From Pratylenchus scribneri (Eukaryota; Nematoda; Chromadorea; Rhabditida; Pratylenchidae), in NCBI GenBank assembly GCA_030063045.1, contig JAQSEB010000001.1:3286001-3350000 (forward strand): DNA of 64,000 bases, read 5' to 3'. The translations under genes and the position numbers were made by a program. Below the pieces are notes generated by a model. It did not search any database. It had not been told where the DNA came from and saw nothing but the letters and a program-made list of their open reading frames with translations. This document shows positions 1 to 10,300 of the stretch, piece by piece. The stretch's first letter is position 1. Each line of letters begins with the position of its first letter.

Positions 1-1588
1 TGGGAAAATTGGGGTTCTAATCTTTAATTTCTTTATTTGTGGACATTTTGAACAAATCCATGCAGATTTATAGATATTGAGGAAACTAGAAAATGCAATA
101 AAAATTTTTAAAAACTCGCCCAAATTGGTCCTCAAAATCGATGTAGGGAATTACTAGAGAGTGGGGAATTAAAAGAATTTTCGATACCTTAATATATTCC
201 CCCCTTAAAGTGAATTTTTCGCCATTCCATAATTTTCTTTCCTTTTATTTTCCAATTTTATCATTTCCAAAATGCGGGAATTTTCACTGCCAATTTTGAG
301 GCCATTCGGAACAAAACACCCCATTCTCACGTTCCACTTCGAGAATGACGAAGGCGGGGGAAGGCACATGTTCGTACGGCCTTCCAACGGACAACAAAAC
401 AAAAAATTTCCCCAAGCAACTTTCCATTTCCATTCTCGTCCTTTCTGCCCTCCGTTTGTGATGGCAGCTTTAAAGTTAAACTCCTCTCTCTTTTTTCCAT
501 CAACATTCTCCACCAATTCGCGGGGCGCACTCCGCGTCGAGAACATTTGTTTTTCCCGTTTATTTTCTCGAATTCCTCTTTCACTTCGTCCATTGACTTT
601 TTTTTTCTTTAGCCGTCCAATTTGCGGATTTTCCCGTTTTACTAATTTCTCTACTCCTTCAAATTATTGCCAGCCGGTCTCTCTCTCATTTTGCCCATTT
701 CAACTAATCGTCTCTGTTATTTTGCTGCCAACTTCCCTCGGCTTGCTGCCAGCCGCCTCCATTCTCGTCTTTTTCTCCATTCGGCCGCACTTTTTCACAT
801 TCATCCTGTTTCCTTGCTGCCAGCTGATAGCTCCTCTAAAACTGCTGACAACCATCCTCGCCCTTTCCTTCTCTCTGGAAGGGTTGCGCCAAAATGAGCT
901 GCACCAGCAAAAAATAAAATAATTCCTACATTCCCTTCGATTCTCTTCATTTTTTTTTGTCCAAATCGTTCATCAGATTCATCGGAGGCTGGCTGCACGC
1001 ATTCCTACTATTTTCCCCCAATTCCAATCACATTTTTTTTCCAAACAAACAAAAGGGTGATGGCAAAGCAAAAGAAGTCAATTTTGTCTTCTTTTTCACG
1101 TTTCCAACAGTCCCGAATTTTACTTTTTTTTCTTCGATTCCCACGCCTTTCGGCCCCTTCCATTTGCCATCCATCAAAACCGTCGCCGCGGGGTGCCCAA
1201 ATTTCCTCGTGCATTTCAAAGCCATTCAACCACTTTTGAATCGACCTATTTTTCCTCTCATTCCAACCATCCTCCTTTTTGTTGATCGCCAATCATCACC
1301 AAATCCATCATCTGTCCCCCAATCCCGTGTCTCGTCCCCATCCCCCTCCCATTCTTTACCCATCCAAAATCCCCAATTCTCGTCTAATCAAATATCCAGT
1401 CAATAAATTATTCTCATCCTTTTCTTCCTCCATTTTTTTCGTTCAATTTGCCATTTTATAATTCAGCTGATTTTATTAAAAAAATCATCGGCAGTCAATT
1501 TCAAATTTGCCAAAGCTCCTGAATCTTAAAATGATTTCTAATAAATAGGGGGAGATGAGATGATTTTCCTCCAGGGCAGATCATTTAA
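1..1588. other. Intergenic, pyrimidine-rich, no supported gene
   Basis: The + strand from about 200 to 1460 is rich in C and T, with runs such as TTTTTTTTC. Open frames exist (272-922 and 957-1406 on +), but they are Phe/Ser/Pro-rich, match no family I know and look like by-products of the base skew. I see no convincing splice structure. Confidence 0.5.
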
Positions 1589-2709
1589 GGCCATGTACAT
1601 ACTTTTTGTGACAGAGTCACATGTGAGCCTCACAAAGTGAGTGGTGGCCCAATCACACTTTGGTGAGGCGTTCGCGTATATACTTGGTGAGGCCACACCC
1701 CTTTCCGGCAGAGTGTGAGCGAGTCAAAATTGTGACTCTGTCACCAAAAAATGCGTACATACTTTTTTGGTGAAGGGAAGAAAAAATGTGTGAGCCTTTC
1801 TGCACTTGTCACCACTTGTGTATCAATACAACCATGGTACCAAATAGCCCCATTGTTATTCCAATATTGTTAAGCATATTTTTAAATATTTTTAGAAATT
1901 TTTTTCAGAATTTTTCATCCATCCACTTTCGAGAAAAATGCAATTGAAAATAATTAAAATGAACGCCTCACCACCCATGTTTTGATGGAAAACACCGGCC
2001 AATCCCAATGATGTGATAGTGAAAAATGATCAGAAAAAAATGGGGAATATTTTAAAAATAAAAGGAGAAATTTTCGTCAAACTGCTTCTTGTCCCTGCCA
2101 AGGTTTTGAACCAAAATTTAAACCGGTTTCCTGTGAACGTCAAACGCCATGTTCTATACATCATTGGATAGGGCTCGTCGAGTAGAATAAGAATATAAAA
2201 AAATTTTGTAAATCGGTCGTCAAATAAAAAAGTTATGGCCTCCAGAATGTCAGGAATATGCAAATTTCCAGAGCCGCTAACTCGCCATGTAGTTGACCAA
2301 ATTCGATGTTGCATAGCTTGTTGGAAAGAGGAGAAAAAGGACTACAAAATATGTGAAAAGCAATTTCCTATGTTCATCTTTTCCATTTTTATAGCTCATT
2401 TTATATCCAAATCCGCTTATCATATATCCATGTTTTCAAATTTCAAAATTGATTTCATTTTTGGATTCTCCATAGTCGATTTACTTTATATGGAATTAAT
2501 TTGAACGAGATTAGGCCACGAAATTGATGAGAAAAACCGGTTTAAAAAAATTGGTGAAGGCATTCGCAACGACTCACTATGTGAGCCTCACAACTCACAA
2601 GAGGGCGGGAAAAAGTATGTACACCAACCACTCACCACTTGTGAGGCAAGAAATAGAGAAAGAAAATAGCGTGGTGAGGTGATACCTGTCACCAAGTCTG
2701 TACAGGGCC
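1589..2709. mobile_element. Harbinger-like non-autonomous DNA transposon (MITE) with TAA duplication
   Basis: The left end reads GGCCATGTACATACTTTTTG. The complement of the right end reads GGCCCTGTACAGACTTGGTG. These are imperfect inverted repeats of about 30 bp that continue into GTGACAG. TAA flanks both ends (1586-1588 and 2710-2712). A TWA target duplication with GG-starting ends is the hallmark of PIF/Harbinger elements. Subterminal copies of GTGAGCCTCAC and GTGAGGC lie inside both ends. No transposase reading frame is visible in the 1.1 kb, so it must have been moved by an enzyme made elsewhere. The family assignment rests on ends and target duplication only. Confidence 0.75.
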
Positions 2710-2712
2710 TAA

Positions 2713-4775
2713 GGCATCGTATTCCCTATTTCCATTCCCATGAAGGATTTAATATTCATCATCATTTATAAATGGAGATTTTTGTAAAATTAAAAGTCCA
2801 CATTTTTGATCGAAAAAGACTGGCCAGGATCAGTGAAAATGATTTCTGAAGGAATAAATTCCCCGAGCAATTTTTGATTTTCAAATTGAAATACATATTT
2901 GAATTAAAAGTTGCCCAAAAATAAATATACCTAGCAATTTCAATAAGCAATTATTGAATTTTGGTTGTTTTGTTTCCTTTCCATGCCAAATTTGACCGTA
3001 ATGAAGCATATAATCAACATCCATTGAATACCAATTATATATATTTGCCCACTATAAAAATGGCACAAAAAGAGGATACCAAAAGAGTGCTCGATCTTTA
3101 GCCCAAATTTATAAAATTGCTGCCCAAATCCATTTGGATTATAATTGGCCAATTCTTGGTACCGCTTAAAACATTTCAATGAATATACAGGAATTGCGCA
3201 AATTTTTAGAGGATTTTAGGAAAACTGGTTTATTTACTTTTTGAGCGATGAAGCCGGAAGCCTTACAATTTCCAAAATATGACTAATAATATAATAGCCA
3301 TAAATATCGAAAGAAGATTTTCAAAATAAAACTTCGTTCAAAACCATCGATATGACTGATTCGGTTCAAAACCATCGATATGACTGATTCGCATTGGCAA
3401 TTATACTTGATCGCGCGAAATGGCAAATATATGCCTCTTCTCTCTGGTTATCCCCAACTCTCGCTAATTCACTCAAACAATTCATTCTCCTTCTTTTAAT
3501 GCCAAATTCAATTTTTTCTACCCAATGCTAAAATGTGCGGCTAATAAAAAGAAGCCCCCCCCCCTCCCTAAATGGGCGGCTGGAAGGAATGTTGTTTACC
3601 GAATGCATCCTCCCCTCTATTTGGCCTTTTTGGTCCCTCCACTTTATTCCAGTAAAATGCCTCTCACCCCGTTTTCGTCCCTTCAATTTAATTGCAATTT
3701 TCTTCCATTTCCCCATCATTTTTTTCCTTTTTTTTTGCCATTTTTTTGCATTTTCCCTCCTTTTTTGCCCATTCATTACTCCATTTATTATGGCCCTAGT
3801 TAATGCCAAAAATATACGTTAAACCCTTTGTTGAAAATTCCCCATTGTGCGGGCATTTCCATACCTTTATTGCGAAAAGGGAAAGAAAAAGGCCAAAAGT
3901 TTGAGTACAAACTTTTTTGTTTTCATTCTGACAAAAGATTAGAAAATTGGAATTTAGAAGAAGTGAGTTATTTTTTTCTATGAATCCATTCAAAAATTGT
4001 ATAAATAACATAAACATCATATACAATTTTATGACATTCCGCGAAGGAAGCAACTTTAGAGCTTCAAAAATCTGTGAATATTAGTCAATTTTTTGGGGCA
4101 ATGCTTCTTGGAATTAATTTAAATATTTAAAATAACAAAAAAATGTGCTAATTAATGAATTTGGTAAAAACATAAATGGCCACACCAAATACATTTCCCA
4201 TCATAACAAACATCAAGAGGAGGGGCACTATAAAAGCAACTCATCAAAAGTACTTGGCCAAAAGCATTCACCCAAGAATTATTGAACATTTTTTTATAGA
4301 GAGGAACAATTATTTATTTCCAACTTCATATTCTCTTCTTAAAACAAATTCAAAAATATCCATCTATGTGGGAAATTTCTTTCTTTATTAGCCCGGATTT
4401 TGATTTAAATAATTATTGTTTATATCTCCGTAATAATTTGACATTCTTTAGGCCCATAATTGATCTAAAATTGGGCAAATTTAAATGAGGAAATGGCAAA
4501 TAACAATGAATGAACGGGTTTCATTTTAAAGCATTTTATGACTCAGAAAAATCCCCTTTTCTCAGTAATTTTACGCTCGATGTTAGTTAAAAGCTATTAG
4601 AAAAAATTTGCGCAAATCCCCTCGAGTTCCACATTCATCATTTTCCCAATGTTTTTTTTTTGCCTCCATGCTTATTAATTAGCACGGATTGTGCCAACTC
4701 ACAAAAAAGGGGGGGGATGGAAAGGAATGGAAAGCAATTTTGTTTTGTTTATGGCCAAACTCCATCAATATGTGC
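2713..4775. other. Intergenic, no supported gene
   Basis: AT-rich sequence with a C/T-rich patch at about 3480-3800. Apart from a 28-bp tandem duplication at 3336-3391 I see nothing functional. Short open frames here lack start context, splice partners or recognisable motifs. Confidence 0.5.
3336..3391. repeat. 28-bp direct tandem duplication
   Basis: Two identical adjacent 28-bp copies at 3336-3363 and 3364-3391. Each begins GTTCAAAACCATCGATATG and ends ACTGATTCG. Perfect identity suggests a recent local duplication. Confidence 0.9.
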
Positions 4776-4783
4776 CCTCAAAT

Positions 4784-6661
4784 TAGGGTTGGCCCCCGGC
4801 GCCCGGGGAACGATTTTCGGGGACGGGGAATTGCGGGGAGACAAGCTTCGGGGACGGGGACGGGGAGAGCTTCGCGGGGAGGGGAACGGGGACGGGGTCC
4901 CCGAAATTTCGGGGAATTTGCCCTTTCTTGGAAAAAATTTTTTTTCCAACTTTCAAAAAATCTTTTTATTTCTAAAATTTTTCCGAACGTCTAATAAATA
5001 AATAAAATGTATAAAATTGAATGATTTAAAATATTTTATAATAAAAGTCGTCCCATTTCTTCATCCGGAATTTGTTCCCAAATTGGCTCATCATCCGATC
5101 CTGGCTCATTTTCTTTTGTTTTTTCTTCCTCCAACAATGGATTCGAAATCAAATTGGCCTTTGCAACCAGCAAATTTTGAACAGTGCTAGCATGGATCCT
5201 GAATTGTCGAAATATTTTAATATTAAATTAGAATATTGTTCTTAAACCTATTGCGCAAATTATTGTAGAAAAGCAAAGTTGCTTTGTTGAAAAGGCATTC
5301 TGACGAGACGGAAGTGGCAGTAAAGAAATGAAGTGCTAGGGCTGCACGCGAAAGCATAGGAAATTAGAGTTGATGAGCATCCCATCATTTGAAAATGTCC
5401 AATTTCTCAGGGTCGATGTTCTCCATAGTTAGATTCACTGTCCACAACTCGGCATGTCCCTTCCGACAAGTAAAAAGTTACTGATCCCACTTTCGGCCTC
5501 TAACAATCCGAAATCCGGTTCTTCCTCTTGCGCTTGTTGGATGGTTATTCCGGCCAAAAAATGCCTTTGCCTTCTTTCATTCAACAAAGGAGTGAATGCA
5601 ATGGCCAATGGAGGCAATTGTTCATCTGGGAAGAGTAGCTGTAGCCGATTGAGTGATTCCGTCGATCGGGCCAATTCATGGAAGAAGACCTTGATTGTGA
5701 CTTGTGAGGGCGAAATGAAAGTGGATGGATGTCTTTCCAGCCAAGGAATATACATGGGTTGTATCCAATTGTTCGGCAATGGCATCCGCCCTTTTCAGCT
5801 CAGACCCCAATGCTTCCAAGTTCCAAACTTTTTGCGCTATGTGCCGTCTTTTTCAACAGTTACAATGCCAATTGACCAATTGTAGATATGAACCCGAAAA
5901 TGAATAAGGAGGCATAATGCCCGACAAATATTAACATTTAAGCGCATTTAATGGATTGAGACGAATTTCAATATTGATAAGAATTTTTTGGTGGACACAC
6001 TTTAGAAGACTCTAGTTTAGGCCCATTTAGGCCATCTTTTTGTCATAAAGAAGAAAGCGTAGGGAAAGTAAAGGGATGGGCCCTCTCTAGTTATTAAGAG
6101 TGTAAGTTTAGGGTTACATTACATGATATTCTTTGAATTATTCTAAACATTTTAATCCTGATGATGCCTAGGGGTAATCCTTCACTTTCTTCCTTCTCAA
6201 CAAAAAAGAAGTGGTCTAAAGTTTTGACGATATTTTTCTCTGTAAAATAATTTTTATTTAATTTATAAATAACATAAAGCCTGTCAGCTTCCTTTTTTAC
6301 AATTTATAATGAAATATGAATAATAAAATATGAAATAATAAAGAAAAAATAATGAATTATGAATTAGTATAAAATATGGAAATTGAGTGAGAAAAATGAA
6401 TTTTTCAATAAAAATTGATTATTTTTCATTAAAAATATCAATTTTCATACATGAAAATAGAGAAAAAAAAGACTTTTTAGTTGAATTTCCGAAAAAACAT
6501 TTCCCCCGAAATTTCGGGGTCCCCGGCCGGGGAGAGGCTCCACGGGGAGGGATTCGGGGACGGGGAATATTCATTTTCGGGGACGGGGACGGGGGACGGG
6601 GGCAAAAAAGCCCGGGGACGGGGGGGGAACGGGGACGGGGAGGGGACGGGGGCCAACCCTA
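4784..6661 (-). mobile_element. hAT-family DNA transposon, inactivated
   Basis: The left end starts TAGGGTTGGCCCCCG and the right end closes with its complement CGGGGGCCAACCCTA. CCTCAAAT occurs directly outside both ends (4776-4783 and 6662-6669), an exact 8-bp target duplication as expected for hAT. Just inside each end are G-rich subterminal repeats built from GGGGACGGGG (about 4815-4920 and 6505-6650). They are bounded by the short palindrome CCCCGAAATTTCGGGG at the left end and by a near-identical copy at the right. A decayed transposase lies between on the minus strand. The element is about 1.9 kb, shorter than complete hAT elements, and its reading frame is broken, so it is not autonomous. 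Confidence 0.88.
5262..5885 (-). pseudogene. hAT transposase remnant (C-terminal dimerisation region)
   Basis: Read on the minus strand, positions about 5363 down to 5266 give FPMLSRAALALHF, then FTATSVSSECLFNKA. This matches the conserved hAT C-terminal block (P-x-L-S-x-x-A, then P-A-T-S-x-x-S-E-x-x-F-S). Upstream, a 116-residue open stretch (5785-5435) and further broken pieces up to about 5885 probably belong to the same gene. Stops interrupt the frame, including one two codons before the FP motif and another ten codons before it. The placement inside matching inverted repeats supports its identity as the element's own transposase. Confidence 0.75.
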
Positions 6662-6669
6662 CCTCAAAT

Positions 6670-7327
6670 TGTCAACAACCACCTCCCTCCAAACATGTGC
6701 CCAAATGCGTTCGTTCATTGCTGCTTTTTTTCCTTCCAAAAGACCAAAAAAGGAAAGAATATATTTCACGCCTTTCTTCCCTATTCATTCTCGATTTTTG
6801 CGCCTTCTATTTTAGGACAATATTATGTTTATCTTTGATGAATCAAATATTATACATCGCGGCTCAAAAAACTCATTATCCTGATTCTAATTATATGTAT
6901 TTATGCTCAGGGGCAATTTCATATATAAGTACCAAAAAACATTCTTTTGACCGATTTTTTTGAATATTTTTCAATCTTTAGAGTGGAGTTAAAATTTCAA
7001 AGAAAATTCATTAACAATTAAAGGATTTTTTAATCATTAATTAGGGAAGAATTAGATAGTCAACGATTTGACAAAACCCACAATTCCCTTTTGAAGCCAA
7101 TTCTTTTCTTTATTCTCCCCTATCTCGAAATTCTTGTTTCTATTAAAAAATGTGGGGTGTGGCATTGGCGAAAATACATATATGTGTTTACATTAATAAT
7201 CCAATTTAGAGCTCAAAAAACAACATAATTCAGAACATAAATAATAAAAAAGGAGCAGAAAACCACCGGCCATTAACTCAATTCGCCTTTCTAATATAAT
7301 AATCCATTCGTATATTCCATTCCTTCA
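6670..7327. other. Upstream region of the nuclear receptor gene
   Basis: AT-rich sequence between the hAT element and the first ATG of the nuclear receptor. It presumably holds the promoter, but no specific motif can be supported by eye. Confidence 0.4.
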
Positions 7328-10300
7328 ATGGTTCAACACCAAAGTGGTGGCCAAAATCCCCAGCAGCGACATCATCAGCCGTTGCTTTGCCCAAAACTGG
7401 AAGAGGGTGTTGGTGGCACCAATTTTAGTGGAGTCGACTCAAATTCAGTGCCAACAACCCCGGCGGCCAATAACAATGCGGCCCAATTCCAAATGAGCGG
7501 GGCCAATCCACAACAACCAATTGGCATTTTTGCCCCTCTTCAAATACAACAAAATGTTGGTGGACAAAGTGAGAAGAGAAATGGGAGAATTGTTTAAAGA
7601 AAAATATTTCATTAGTGCAAATTCTACCAACGGATCCATCTTTGTTGGAACGCAGTGGCAGTTTATCCTCGATTTCGGATTTCAATCATCCAATTCCATC
7701 AACCTCAACGCCATCATTCCCCGGGGGCACATCTGGTTCTGGCGGCGGTAGTCATGGCTCGCTGACGTGTACAGTTTGTGGGGATGTGGCCACTGGGAGG
7801 CATTATGGGTCGGTGGCATGCAATGGATGCAAGGGATTCTTTCGACGAACAATTCGAAGGAATTATAAATACACATGTCGATTCAATTCAAATTGCCAAA
7901 TTGATAAACGTAATTGAATTATTTATAAAATAGAAAAGTAAAATGACAAATTCCATTTAGATAATCGAGCCGTTTGCAGAGCCTGTCGATATTCGCGCTG
8001 CATTCAATATGGGATGAAAGTTGATGGTGAGAAAATTAACAAAAATATGAGAATATTGAAATATAAATTAAAGGAATTTGCCTTAATATGTAGGAACATA
8101 AATTGTACGAATTTAATTTAAAACAAGTAGACTGTTTATATGGTGGGATAAAGTTATCAAATTCGCTGCACTGCTAGCTAATAATAAGTATTCGCCTTTT
8201 TTATGTTTCTTTTTCACTAATTCGCTTTTAAATTCCGCCTGTTTTGCTTAGAATAATTCCGCCTGTTTTGCTTAGAATAATTCCGCTGTTTTACTTAGAA
8301 TACTTCCGCCTGTTTTGCTTAGAATAATTCCGCCTTTTTTACTTAGAATAATTCCGCCTGTTTTGCTTAGAATAATTCCGCCTGTTTTGCTTAGAATAAT
8401 TCCGCCTGTTTTGCTTAGAATAATTCCGCCTGTTTTGCTTAGAATAATTCCGCCTGTTTTGCTTAGAATAATTCCGCCTTTTTTACTTAGAATAATTCCG
8501 CCTGTTTTGCTTAGAATAATTCCGCCTGTTTTGCTTAGAATAATTCCGCTTGACGAACTTAGAATAATTCCGCCTGGCGAACTTAGAATAATTCCTCCTA
8601 TTTTGCTTAGAATAATTCCGCCTGTTTTGCTTAGAATAATTCCGCCTGACGAACTTAGAATAATTCCGCCTGGCGAACTTAGAATAATTCCGCCTGGTCA
8701 ACTTAGAATAATTCCGCCTGTTTTGCTTAGAATAATTCCGCCTGGCGAACTTAGAATAATTCCGCCTGTTTTGCTTAGAATAATTCCGCCTATTTTGCTT
8801 AGAATAATTCCGCCTGTTTTGCTTAGAATAATTCCGCCTGTTTTGCTTAGAATAATTCCGCCTGTTTTGCTTAGAATAATTCCGCTTGACGAACTTAGAA
8901 TAATTCCGCCTGGCGAACTTAGAATAATTCCTCCTATTTTGCTTAGAATAATTCCGCCTGTTTTGCTTAGAATAATTCCGCCTGACGAACTTAGAATAAT
9001 TCCGCCTGGCGAACTTAGAATAATTCCGCCTGGTCAACTTAGAATAATTCCGCCTGTTTTGCTTAGAATAATTCCGCCTGGCGAACTTAGAATAATTCCG
9101 CCTGTTTTGCTTAGAATAATTCCGCTTGACGAACTTAGAATAATTCCGCCTGGCGAACTTAGAATAATTCCTCCTATTTTGCTTAGAATAATTCCGCCTG
9201 TTTTGCTTAGAATAATTCCGCCTGACGAACTTAGAATAATTCCGCCTGGCGAACTTAGAATAATTCCGCCTGGTCAACTTAGAATAATTCCGCCTGTTTT
9301 GCTTAGAATAATTCCGCCTGGCGAACTTAGAATAATTCCGCCTGTTTTGCTTAGAATAATTCCGCCTATTTTGCTTAGAATAATTCCGCCTGTTTTGCTT
9401 AGAATAATTCCGCCTGTTTTGCTTAGAATAATTCCGCCTGTTTTGCTTAGAATAATTCCGCCTGTTTTGCTTAGAATAATTCCGCTTGACGAACTTAGAA
9501 TAATTCCGCCTGGCGAACTTAGAATAATTCCTCCTATTTTGCTTAGAATAATTCCGCCTGTTTTGCTTAGAATAATTCCGCCTGACGAACTTAGAATAAT
9601 TCCGCCTGGCGAACTTAGAATAATTCCGCCTGGTCAATTTAGAATAATTCCGCCTGTTTTGCTTAGAATAATTCCGCCTGGCGAACTTAGAATAATTCCG
9701 CCTGTTTTGCTTAGAATAATTCCGCCTATTTTGCTTAGAATAATTCCGCCTGTTTTGCTTAGAATAATTCCGCCTGACGAACTTAGAATAATTCCGCCTG
9801 GCGAACTTAGAATAATTCCGCCTGGTCAACTTAGAATAATTCCGCCTGTTTTGCTTAGAATAATTCCGCCTGGCGAACTTAGAATAATTCCGCCTGTTTT
9901 GCTTAGAATAATTCCGCCTATTTTGCTTAGAATAATTCCGCCTGTTTTGCTTAGAATAATTCCGCCTGGTCAACTTAGAATAATTCCGCCTGGTCAACAT
10001 AGAATAATTCCGCCTGCTGGCGAACTTAGAATAATTCCGCCTGGCGAACTTAGAATAATTCCGCCTGTTTTGCTTAGAATAATTCCGCCTGGCGAACTTA
10101 GAATAATTCCGCCTGTTTTGCTTAGAATAATTCCGCCTGGCGAACTTAGAATAATTCCGCCTGTTTTGCTTAGAATAATTCCACCTGGCGAACTTAGAAT
10201 AATTCCGCCTGTTTTGCTTAGAATAATTCCGCCTGTTTTGTTTAGAATAATTCCGCCTGTTTCTAAAATTAATTCCGTATGTTAGTATTTTATCAAATTA

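Noticed and set aside
272..1406. Two + strand frames of 216 and 149 codons as genes
   Set aside because: Phe/Ser/Pro-rich translation of pyrimidine-rich DNA with no motif, splice partner or clear start.
4815..6650. GGGGACGGGG tracts as telomere or rDNA fragments
   Set aside because: They are bounded by matching inverted ends and an 8-bp target duplication, so they are subterminal repeats of the hAT element.
8315..10285. A 656-codon open frame repeating LRIIPPVL and a 505-codon antisense frame repeating RRNYSK, as a repeat protein
   Set aside because: They arise because a 24-bp unit without stops stays open in frame. The array lies between two splice-matched exons of the nuclear receptor, and both strands are open equally. 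The same applies to frames at 34362-35267, 45392-45739, 45942-46328 and 60139-60639.
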